A stretch of DNA of 64,000 nt from Sarcomyxa edulis (Eukaryota; Basidiomycota; Agaricomycetes; Agaricales; Mycenaceae): contig QUOL01000005.1 in the NCBI GenBank assembly GCA_009761415.1, positions 1,364,001 to 1,428,000 of the forward strand, written 5' to 3'. A program made the position numbers and the translations under genes. The notes beneath the pieces are model-generated. The model was not told where the DNA came from and ran no database searches. It worked only from the letters and a program-made list of their open reading frames with translations. Positions 46,264-56,636 of the stretch are shown in pieces (position 1 is the stretch's first letter; every line of letters begins with the position of its first letter).

Positions 46264-48645
46264 ATGACTGAGTCCATCGTTATCCCCACTTTGGTCATCC
46301 TGACCATCCTCTATGTCATTTATCGTCGGTTCACGAGAATATCCATCGCAGATGTTCCTGGCCCCGAAGCGGAATCGTTCTTGCTAGGTACGTTCATCAT
46401 TTGCCATCGATGTTCAAAAATACTTATCTTCTCGCGCAGGTAACCTCCCGGAATTATTTCAAAGCCAGGCAGGCGAGGTAAGTCCTATTGCATCTCCATA
46501 TATAGCTCGACAGCTCCTCTGAAGGGTCTGGAATGTTCAGGCCGACTTCAAGTGGCAGGGCACTTACGGAGACATCGTCCGTATCAGGGGACCGTTTGGT
46601 GTATGTTCAACCGGAGTCCTATATCATATAAACAAGAAATGACGCCCTATGCAGGAGGATCGTTTATGGATATCAGATCCAAAAGCACTTCAGTACATAT
46701 ACCAAACGTCGGGGTACAATTATCCCAAGGCGCCTGAACGTAGGGAGATGTCTAGAGTTCTGATGGGTCGGGGACTTGTCTGGGCAGAAGGTGAGTTGTT
46801 GGACTGGCGTCCGAATGGAACTCATGCTAGTCACAGGCGAAGATCACAAGCGTCATAGGTAGGCATCCGTCTGCATCCTGTAATCACTATCTTCAACTCC
46901 TGTTCTAGAAAAGTCATGTTACCAGGCTTTGGTGCTCCTGAAATGCGAGCATTCGTACCCTTGTTCGCCAATTGTTCTGCCAGAGTCAGTATCTCATATC
47001 GTCTATGATCGTGTCGTGGACTCATATGCTCATATGTATATAGCTCTGCAACCAGTGGAAGGATACTATTATTGGCACTTCAGAGCAGTCGTCGGTCTTC
47101 GATGTACCTGGATGGTTTTCACGAGCCTTTCTCGATGCTATCGGTGAAGGCGAGTAGACTCTACGCTTGATCTCTCCAGATGGTAGCCAACCCCCCTACA
47201 GCTGCTTTTGATTATCAATTCGGAGCCATGGACCACACCGATAACGCTCTCGGGAAGGCTTATTCCAGTTTACTGCATGTTCTCCTTCACCTCTATGCGT
47301 TGGTTTTTTTTTTTGCTGATCGCTATCATCCTGCAGACCTCAAACATTTGGATCGCGATCGAAAGCTTCAATATTCGTCCAGGATATTGCTCGATTTCTT
47401 CCGGAATCGGTTCTCCAGTATCTGACCGATCACGTACCCAGTCAGAAGCTCCAGCACGCTCGCGATGCATCGTTACTAGCCACTCGAGTTGCAAAGGACC
47501 TTGTAAATTCAAAGGCTGAGGATCCTATACAGGGTCGAGGTCATCGGGATGTGATGTCTCTTCTAGGTCTGTTTCATTATTCTTAAGCCTAGATCGCGGA
47601 ACCATTTGTGACGACGGAGCTATAGTCAAGGCAAACGCTTCGGCGAATGAGAACACCAAGTTAAACGAAGAAGAGGTTCTCTCACAAATGCGGTAAATGA
47701 TTTACTGATGCATACTGCTCCCTGCGTAACTCAACTCATATTCTCATCTCAATACAGGACAATTATGTTGGCTGGACACGAAACCACCGCAAACACCCTC
47801 AGCTGGACTCTTCTAGAGCTCGCCCGTAACCCAAAGTTTCAGACTACTCTGCGAAACGAGATCAGAGCCACCGAGCAAGCCGTTCTTGCTCGTGGCGATT
47901 CCGAATTTAACGCGGGTGATTTCGAAAATATGCCATATCTGCAAGCCGTTTTGAAAGTCAGTCGAGATATCCTTGCTCTATCCGCACCCTCCTTTAACCC
48001 AATCCTTCATGAACGTATAGGAAAGCCTTCGATTCCACCCAGTCGCCTTCAACAGCTTCAGGAACACCGGAAGAGATGATGTATTGCCACTTTCTACACC
48101 AATCAGGTTGACAACCGGAGAAGTCGTCCACGAACTTCCTATACCCAAAGGCTTGAAATTGATCCTCTCGATAGCCGCGTACAACCGGTGCGAATTCTTT
48201 TCACTTCAATTGACATCTCGGATTTTTGTTCTGACGCTCAGCAGGAACAAGGATGTCTTTGGCGAGGATGCTCATACATTCAACCCAGATAGATGGTTGA
48301 ACAGGTCGAGCGAGAATAAAGGAACCAATGTGGGGGTCTACGCTAATTTGCTGACGTTCGCAGGTGGTATACGAGCTTGTATCGGATGGAGATTCGCGTG
48401 AGTTGTCTGCAAGACCAAAACATATTGTAATGCAAAGCAGGCTGACATTCTTTTTCTGACGGTTCAGTGTCCTAGAATTGCAGACGTTCTTGGCTGATAT
48501 GATCAAGAACTTCGAATTCGAACTCACAGATAAGTCGATGAGAATCCGAAGGGAGTCTGCGTTGGTTATGGTGCCTACCGTTGAAGGAGAAGTCCAGAAA
48601 GGCACACAGTTACCGTTAAGGGTGAGAATTGCGGCGAAGGATTGA
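46264..48645 (+). CDS. Cytochrome P450 (P450-2), close paralogue of P450-1
   Basis: About 14 exons with the same intron positions as P450-1. Features are an N-terminal anchor (ESIVIPTLVILTILYVIYRRF), the hinge VPGPEAESF, the I-helix AGHETT, the K-helix ESLR, FNPDRW and the heme motif FAGGIRACIGWRF; the reading frame is open across all exons. Two introns appear to start with GC instead of GT: the donors at 47150 (GCGAGT) and 47275 (GCATGT) sit exactly where P450-1 has GT, and no other donor restores the frame. Nucleotide similarity to P450-1 is very high in several exons, so this is a fairly recent duplicate. It is likely an ER-anchored monooxygenase; substrate unknown. Confidence 0.88.
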
Positions 48646-49484
48646 CTCCACTGGAAGAACCGGATTTATTACCCTTGTGGCATTGTAAATGTCCATGATA
48701 GCGATGAGACTGCGGCGCTTTATTGAACCTTATACACCTTCAATATTGAAGACCATCAGCTCTCGTATGTTTCCCGTCTCTATCTCAAGGCCGTGAACAC
48801 TGTTACATGATAAACTCGACATACCGTTCTGCACCGCTGTCGTAAGCTTTTGCAGTCGAAAGTCGCAACGGTTGCTCAGATATACATATGCAGAATCGAT
48901 TGGTTGTGCCCACTTCAAAACGGCGCTTGAGGTAAGACTGTAGATCAATCGCACCCTGTGATCCCAAGATCGAGCAATATCACCCTCATTAAGTGCAGCA
49001 TGTCGTGGAGCGGACCAATTGAGCCGTGTCCAGGATGTGCAGCTAGAGTAGATAGACGTAGATTGACTTTATCAGGCCATGTCATAAAAGACGAGACCTC
49101 TAGGGCAGAATCGTTCCGCCTCTTGCCCATAACAACGATGGAGGAGCGATAGACGATACAGCTGTCAGGGTGCACTGTTCTCGATGATTTTATGTATGGA
49201 GTCGAGCGGCAGGCGGGGGCAGATACCTTGATCATCTCAATCAGCACTACAAAGTAATAGACAAAGCGAAACGATACATACCTTTCTGGAACTAATGTCA
49301 AATGGAAATCACTTTTGAGGGTAAGCCGCAAGGTCGTGTTGACGCAAAGAATTCGGATTCTTCAATAGGCTTCTAGACATGATAGGAACTGTGTGTTAGA
49401 ACAAACGAGAGCCTTACTAATGCAACCGTTTTGTGAATAATATACAGTGGTGTCTATGACACTCGTCAGTCATTTCGATCTCAA
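48646..49484. other. Convergent intergenic region
   Basis: Between the ends of P450-2 and the minus-strand small membrane protein. No gene recognised. Confidence 0.4.
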
Positions 49485-50297
49485 TCATGTTCGCATTGTT
49501 GGCACACGGGCATGTGCGACCCAATGGCGAAACACAAAGTATCCCAGCCCAGCGAGCACAACAACAAACGAAAATATGGATTTGGACCCTATAACTGATG
49601 TTTCGTGTTCCACCTGCAGGCAAGTCATCTTCCAGATTCGGTAAAATTTTGGAGAGGAGACGTACGACTGATGTGAAAGGAGAGAAAATGGGTATAGTGA
49701 AATGGGAGGGAAGCCATCGATTCGATTTCGAGCTTTTCTGATGGTTCCGGTGCACGACTAGATACATCAGGAAGGCTATGAGGGAGATCAAGCAGCCTAG
49801 CAGAGTAAACTGGGATATACATGAGCCGCTGTCGAAATTAAATGAGAAACACTGACCACTAGTCTTTCTAGTCTAGCATGTCTAGCATCGCTTGCAGCAG
49901 TCAATGCTGCTATCTGCCTCTGAACACAAAGAGAATGTTGAACCACAATGCAGGTAGGTCCACAAAAAACCCTCACCGTATATTTAGTCTCCTGCATCAA
50001 GGAGAAACCCTTGAGCTCATACTGATGCGAAGTGCGAGCCGACAGAAGTGTCTCAGCAGTCAGCGCACGAGCAGCCCAGTACTGCTCTACAGAGCTGCGA
50101 GGTTTAGGGGCCTCAAATGACGACGACGAGACATCCTGCGTCCTGGAATTTGCATAGTTTGGGGAGATAGTTGGGGAGATAGATACAATATGTTGATTAT
50201 GATACTGAGCCGATGGTTGGATTTGCTGGTCTCGTGACGGCGGTTTCGTAGCACCAAGAGAGGGTGCTTGATCGTTAGGTTTCCTCAATTTGTTCAT
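49485..50297 (-). CDS. Small protein with two membrane segments, 215 aa
   Basis: Four exons (50297-49977, 49919-49853, 49796-49666, 49613-49485) keep phase and give 215 residues. The first 75 residues are Ser/Pro/Gln-rich. A helical, coiled-coil-like segment follows (VEQYWAARALTAETLLSARTSHQ through ARHARLERL, split here by an intron). Two hydrophobic stretches come next: LVVSCLISLIAFLMYLVV in exon 3 and FSFVVVLAGLGYFVFRHWV near the C-terminus. The tail is short and basic. I do not recognise the family; the arrangement suggests an ER or mitochondrial membrane protein. The upstream frame continues to 50516, but I prefer the ATG at 50297, where the natural-looking protein begins. It is divergent from the gene at 50653. 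Confidence 0.55.
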
Positions 50298-50652
50298 ATC
50301 CAAGCAAGGTTCATAGACTCTGAGATATAAGCTTGTGGATTGCCACTGGACGTTATGGTAGGAGGAGGGGAGTGTGGTTCTGTCGTGCGAGGTTCTGCCG
50401 TCGGCGATCGACCAAAACAAATCGCGTCCGAGTATTGGTCTTCCTCCAGATACACTCATTCCCCACAAATCCGCGATAATTACAATCGTCCGACCTACTA
50501 TATCCAGACCAGACATCCGTCATGACGAATGTTTCTCCAGAACCAGTCTTTTTAGTCCACAATTTTACCCATCTTTCGTCGACCTCGACCGACAGCCTCC
50601 TCAACGTCGGGCGTAATCTTATAGACAATGCGAAGAGCACTCAATCAGAAAG
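50298..50652. promoter_or_regulatory. Divergent promoter region
   Basis: About 355 bases separate the start codons of two divergent genes and should hold both promoters. I see no distinctive element. Confidence 0.4.
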
Positions 50653-51803
50653 ATGGGTGAGTCTGTTGGGAAAACGCTTAAAAGTCTCTATCGGTGCGTA
50701 AACGTCCGTGTTGATATTCTCGAAAGGAATGGAAACCAACTTGATGTAGATGCCGCAAGAATCAAGCGCGAATTCTCAAAGCCCCCTGTTGTGCTTCTGA
50801 ATGTCCACAAGACTAAGTCTTCAGAGCTCAAAGAATGGGGCTCATCCTTGGATGAAGAGGATATATATTCTCTAGATGATTTGGAAGAGTTTTTGAGCAC
50901 AGATCTGTCGTTCATGCAGGTGCCGCTAACTATCACTCATCACAAGGAGGACCTCCCAAAAAAATTGGAAGAGCTAGAGGAACCTCCTAGAAAGCGTCGG
51001 AAGCTAGATACGATGACGCTATACAATACCGTCCCTCAGGTTCGCACATTGCTTGATTGTTCAGTATTTCGATCTAATGTCGTATCATACAGTCTCATTT
51101 ATACCCTTCCCCTCAGCCGCTACCCCCATCTCATCCAATCAAAACGGTTCCCAATTACAGAAAAAGACCAACACCCATATCACCTCATGCCACTCTCTCG
51201 TACATCGAGAACCCCGTACCATACAGTCGTAGCTCATGGATCATCCCTGTCCGAGGTGTCCCTCCATGGGATGGATGTACGCACGCCTCTATTATAATCG
51301 CATCGGACTCTCAACCTGAACTTGGACCTCCGGGTCCCGAGGGTATAACTTGGACAGATAATGTCCTCGTCTCTTTCTGGACATTCCTCCTCGGTATCAG
51401 GTCAGGGGCAAAGTCCTCTCTTGGACCCATTGGCTTATCTTTCCACACCGCCCCCCGCCCACCTCAGCAATCCTATGGACGCTCGGGTTCCTCGAATTTC
51501 CACTCTGAGGTGGCAGGAATAGGCAATCAGGCGGCTTTCTTGGCCACTGGAACTAGCACTGTTCCCGAATCCGGTCCAGAGCCCGCGCCCGTCCGTATGC
51601 CACTGGCTCTGATAGACCATATCAAGATTTATCATGAGACACGATTTTCTATGGCCATCCGCAATATATTGGATGCATGGAGGTTTGAGCTATCCGAGGG
51701 AACGACCACGACTGGAAAGCCGAACATCAAAAAAATCAGAATCTTGAAAAGCGCAAGACTGGTTTTACTGGACGAACGTTCGAAGGGAGTGTTGATATCA
51801 TAA
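50653..51803 (+). CDS. Unrecognised protein, about 357 aa, two exons
   Basis: Exons 50653-51039 and 51117-51803 join across a 77-bp GT-AG intron in phase 0. The N-terminal part reads LKSLYRCVNVRVDIL, GNQLDVDAARIKREF, DIYSLDDLEEFL and a basic PPRKRRKLD stretch that could be a nuclear signal. The second exon contains WTDNVLVSFWTFLLGIRS and, near the end, LALIDHIKIYHETRFSMAIRNILDAWRFEL. The regular spacing of hydrophobic residues and the spliced frame make it a convincing gene, but I cannot name it. The start is tentative: an upstream frame beginning at 50522 could be a leader exon, but it does not join cleanly. Confidence 0.6.
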
Positions 51804-52573
51804 CGAAAGATGGTGGTGAAATATACCCCGTTTGCATTGCCTTGGTGTCCGCTGACTTTACGTATTCAGGCTGACTTTATCCTCGCGCTTGGCTGAGCGA
51901 CTTACTATTCCAGGGCGCGGAGATCTCTTATCGCACGACGAGTGTCACTGCGATTCTTCACAAGCTTTCCACGTCGTGAGCCTATCGTAAACAAAGAGTT
52001 GTATCTCTATCTCTACTAGACTAACACAGCACTCGCTCAGGTCTATCTTCCATCGCCGGACCGACCCAATGCTCAATACAATATTGTATTTCTGTCACGC
52101 TGCACTTGTTCTTTCTTTCGAAACTCTCATCGTGTGACGTCATAACGCCTCTTCCATTCAAAACTGTCGACCAGTGACCACGCTGTAACTGTCTTTTTCC
52201 CAATTTGATTGACAGTCCTATCTATTCCTATGCGTATCACTTCTGGACAGTCTCACTAATTCGCCCGTCATCAAACGGATACCTTCTCTGCCACGAAGCC
52301 TCCCACACATCGAAGTGCTTTTGCTCAGCATTCACGACAAATGCACGACCGACGCGGCTCGCATTGTGCTGTCCATCACGGTTTCTAGAGCATAACTTGC
52401 CATATTTGCGAGTTCAAGGCTTCGAATCTCCACTCGAGTGCAAATGCGAGTCACGTAACTTTTGTACTCGTGACAACTCTCTCGACCCGACATCGCTCTC
52501 AGGACCGGCTGAGGCTCAGATATATAAGTAACTTTCGTTACAGTCTATTTTCCCATCGTTCACCCCAGCTATC
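51804..52573. other. Intergenic region upstream of P450-3
   Basis: No gene recognised. A TATA-like ATATATAAG at about 52519-52527 lies roughly 50 bases before the P450-3 start codon and could be its core promoter. Confidence 0.45.
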
Positions 52574-54951
52574 ATGTTACCACCCATCCTTGCCTGTATC
52601 GCCCTGAGTGGCTTCGTTGCTGTTTACGCGTTATATCGACGTTATACTCGAATTTCGATCGCTCATATCCCTGGCCCTAAACCTGAATCATTTCTTCTTG
52701 GTATGTGGATAGTTCATGTCGTAACATGATACCGATTAACATAGGCTCATATACAGGGAACTTCTCTGAACTCTTCCAGAGTCAGGCCGGAGAAGTACTT
52801 ATCGGGTCACGTCGATAACGTACCGAGTGCTCAAGCTAATTCGTACTCTTCCCAGGCCGATTTCAAATGGCAAGCTATCTTCGGGGATGTTGTTAGGATC
52901 AAAGCTCCTCTCGGAGTGCGTATTGCGTTCAATATACCTCATACACCCTCGACTGAGTGACCTTCCTCCTCTTCAGGAGGATCGACTTCTGATATCCGAT
53001 CCCAAAGCACTTCAGTATATATACCAGACCTCGGGATATAACTTCCCGAAGTCCAAAGAGCGTAAAGAGATATCCAGACTCATGGCTGGCCGCGGAATTA
53101 TCTGGGCTGATGGTGAGTTCCAGTCATCGTGTTGACTCTTCCTTGGCGTTGACTGTCTCTCTTATCTATCAGGGGAGAATCATAAACGGCACAGAAAGGT
53201 CATGCTCCCTGGATTTGGCGCTCCTGAGATCAGGTCGTTCTTGCCGTTATTCTTACACTATTCTGGGGAGGCGAGTCATTTGGTTGATTTTCCTCTTACA
53301 CCGTGTTGATATGTCAGTTTTTATCAGCTTTCCAATAAGTGGAAGGATATTATCGGAGCTACGACGGATCAGAGTTCAGTGCTTGATCTTCCATCATGGT
53401 TCTCTCGTGCAGCCCTTGATGCTATCGGAGAAGGTGATTGACCATCCTGCGGCATGAGAAGGTCTGACTGGCTGACTTCATCTGAAGCCGCATTTGATTA
53501 CCAATTTGGAGCTATGGAACATGCCGATAACCCTCTCAGCAAAGCTTACTTCAATCTCCTGTATATTTATCTTTATCCTCCTCGCCTTCACCTTTCCTAA
53601 GACGCTCGTACCTCTTGTTTCTAGCGCCGACACATTGGGGTCGCCAACCAAAGGCGCTATTTTCGTACAAGCCATTGCCAAATACATGCCAGTATGGCTT
53701 CTGCAAGGCCTCACCGATCATGCACCAAGTGCAAGGCTTGCCCATGCCCGTTATACGTCGCAGATTGCTAACGGCGTCGCCAAGTCACTCATTGATTCGA
53801 AAGCTGAGGCTCTTGTTGAGGGCAAAGGCAGTAGAGATGTTTTCTCACTTCTTGGTGCGTATCGTATGATAGATCCTGATGGTTTCACGCTAACTCTCTA
53901 TTAGTCAAGGCGAATGCTTCTGAGAATGCCAAAACAAAACTCAACGATGAAGAAATGATCTCTCAAATGAGGTGCGCTCTCGGGTTTATTGGCAGTCCGT
54001 GGATGCTGAATTGTGTTCCAGAACACTGATACTAGCCGGACACGAGACCACAGCAAATAGCCTGAGTTGGACGCTCCTGGAATTAGCACGACACCCAGAG
54101 ATGCAAATCAGACTGCGGACAGAGATCCGAAAAGTAGAGCAAGCGGTACATGCTCGAGGAGACTCTGCTTTCACGGTGACAGATTTCGAGAACATGCACT
54201 ACATGTCGGCTGTTGTGAAAGTAAGCCAATTCTCGCTACCCTTCTACGTCCACCATATTCAAGGATTTATCTATGATTCCAGGAGGCTCTCCGCTTTCAT
54301 CCTGTCTCTTACAATAACTTCCGGGAGGCTGCTAGAGATGACGTCCTGCCACTCTCCAAACCTATCATCACGACATACGGTGAAGTTATAAACGAGATAC
54401 CCATACCTAAAGGCATGAGAATCATCACCTCGATTGCAGGATACAACAGGTATTGTCAACTCACCTTCCGTTCACATCCATATCTCACTCCAGGGGTTCC
54501 GTTCACAGGAACAAAGATATATTCGGCGAGGATGCACATACTTTCAATCCGGACCGTTGGTTGGACCGGGACAATGGCAAAAAGGGAGTCACTGTCGGCG
54601 TTTATGCCAATCTGTAAGATCTCACGGTACTATTACTTGGAGCCGTTTGATTCTCAACTCGCCATAGCTTGACATTCGCAGGGGGCTTACGATCGTGCAT
54701 CGGGTGGAGATTTGCGTAGGTTTCATTTCGTGTCTCTATGATGTGGGTCGTGACAGCTTACGAGGTGATACAGCCTCCTCGAATTACAGGCATTCCTGAT
54801 TGAAATGGTCAACAATTTTGAATTTGAACTCACCGAGAAAGCCACCAAGATTCGAAGGGAAGCCTGCTTGGTGATGGTTCCTACAATTGAGGGCGAAGTT
54901 GACAAAGGAGCGCAGCTACCTATGAGAGTGCGGGTGGCATCCAGAGAGTGA
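52574..54951 (+). CDS. Cytochrome P450 (P450-3), paralogue of P450-1 and P450-2
   Basis: About 14 exons from ATG 52574 to TGA 54951. Features are the N-terminal anchor (LACIALSGFVAVYALYRRY), the hinge IPGPKPESF, the I-helix AGHETT, the K-helix EALR, FNPDRW and the heme motif FAGGLRSCIGWRF; the enzyme looks complete. It is more diverged from P450-1 and P450-2 than they are from each other. Intron structure differs at two places: the intron after HKRHR is absent, and an extra intron interrupts ANLLTF just before the heme motif. The exon ending HYSGE is followed by GCGAGT at 53271, an apparent GC-AG intron, since no GT donor gives the right phase. Substrate unknown. Confidence 0.88.
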
Positions 54952-55288
54952 TCGGCTTCTTCTCTGTCTGATGTATTTGCACCCCTCTCTTCGACTTGTA
55001 TTGATCCTTGTTCAATTCCAGATCGGTTTGTGTATCTTTCATGCAATACTTTGTGGCGAATTTGTGCAGACAATTATGGTATGCTTCGTCCCAGCATCGT
55101 ACAGATTTACTGACTTTCGGGCAGGGGCAAATTTAATGCTTAAACACGCTTGGTTTCAGAGCTTAACTGAAAAACTTACCAATCGATAAGGTATCGCGGC
55201 TCTCAACAACAACGGCGCCTGCTATATTTGTCTTTCAGCCATATAAACCTAGGCAGATGACCTCAAGCTTCTACACGCGGCCAACACG
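54952..55288. other. Intergenic region
   Basis: Short gap between P450-3 and the WH1-CRIB gene, presumably 3' UTR and promoter. No gene recognised. Confidence 0.4.
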
Positions 55289-56292
55289 ATGCTTTCTTCT
55301 CGTGCTTCAATGCGAACGAACGTACTGTCGACTACTTACCTTCCTGAACCCGAGTCTAAGCTAGCACCTGACTCTCAGATACTTGCCATCATGTCTTCAC
55401 CCATAGCCGACTCTCGGTCAGGAGACATTCGCCAACAGACCATCCTCTCAAATCTTGATCCTGACGCTTATAAAATCTACGCTACATCTTCTGCGAAACT
55501 ATACCACACGGATTTCGGTACAGACCCCACAGATTGGAAGTATTTGCGAGTGAAGGGCTGTCTAGTATTTGGAAGAGATCGCACTGTTACTCTCAACGAT
55601 CGTTCAATCGCTGATCGTGATGCCATCGACGTGGAAAGATACTGGTTGCGAATCCTCGACGAAAAATCTGGTAGACTGCTTTGGGTGTTCGATATCCCAT
55701 CAAGATGGGAATACCAACGCGACAAGCCTTTCTTTCACATTTTCCGAGGCAGGGTACGAGTCGTGGCCCCACGGATCTAAACATGTTTGCTGATTCTTGG
55801 TGATGCAGAGTCGAATGTATGGTCTCCTCTTCGAGGATGACGACGAGGCTCTAGCCTTCTCCAAGAGAGTCATGGCCAAGACTCGCTCGAACCGTATGTG
55901 AAGTCTTTCTTACCTTTGATATATCAAGACTAAGCTTACCCTCGATTCCATAAGAAACAACGATTTCAACTAGGCGCCGTCCCTCGAAGTATGGGCCAGC
56001 TTTACGTTCCTTACCCTTATCGCCTGCAGTAATTTCAGCGCCAGAGCCCGACTCTTTCGTTCACGTAGCTCACATTGGGGTGAATGAGAGAGGAGATATT
56101 GAGACATCTGATAACATCGATCCGTCATGGACATCCTTGTTGACGGGCCTGGCGCAGTACGGCATCACCGAGCAAATTGTTCAAAAACACCAGCACTTCG
56201 TCGAAGGTTGGATTGCGGCGACGGAGGCGATTAGCAGGGGTAACAGTAATGAGATGTCGGGAACAGCCCATGGTGCTACTGCCACAGCTTGA
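55289..56292 (+). CDS. WH1-CRIB protein resembling a WASP without its actin-nucleating tail
   Basis: Three exons (55289-55753, 55809-55893, 55955-56292) give 295 residues in phase. After a 45-residue leader comes a WH1/EVH1 domain (about residues 50-185): YKIYATSSAKLYH, YLRVKGCLVFGRD, YWLRILDEKSGRLLWVFDI, FHIFRGRSRMYGLLFEDDDEALAFSKRV. After a short basic linker there is a CRIB/GBD segment, ISAPEPDSFVHVAHIGVNERG, then SWTSLLTGLAQYGITEQIVQKH, as in WASP-type Cdc42 effectors. The protein stops soon after. There is no polyproline region and no WH2/central/acidic module, so it should not activate Arp2/3 itself. It may bind WIP-like ligands and Cdc42 and act as a regulator or competitor. Start codons further in (for example residue 36) are possible. 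Confidence 0.8.
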
Positions 56293-56636
56293 ATGCATCC
56301 TTATGTAGCCGATTCTAGCAGTTTAGCAGTCTTTCTTTTAGTTCAAAAGTTCAAAATAAGTTAGCAAAGCTCCGTTCTGTCCTCTATCGAATTGTAATGG
56401 TACCCGCTCTATATCTACTCGGAGACCTACAATAAATATTAATGTATATACGTATAGTAGAATACTCTTCGTAGAGTATCGCATCCATTAAAGATATATG
56501 TTTTGTCGAAAAGCTGTTTGAGACGGAAGGTCGTTTTGTTCCATGGAGATTAGTTGTGATGAATCGGCAGGCCAAAGGTATGTTTATCACACAAGTGCAA
56601 ACTTCACAGTGTTGCACAGGGTGCGGTCACCCGACA

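Noticed and set aside
12616..54951. A secondary-metabolite gene cluster around the three P450s
   Set aside because: No polyketide synthase, NRPS, terpene cyclase or similar core enzyme lies between or beside them; the neighbours are housekeeping or regulatory genes.
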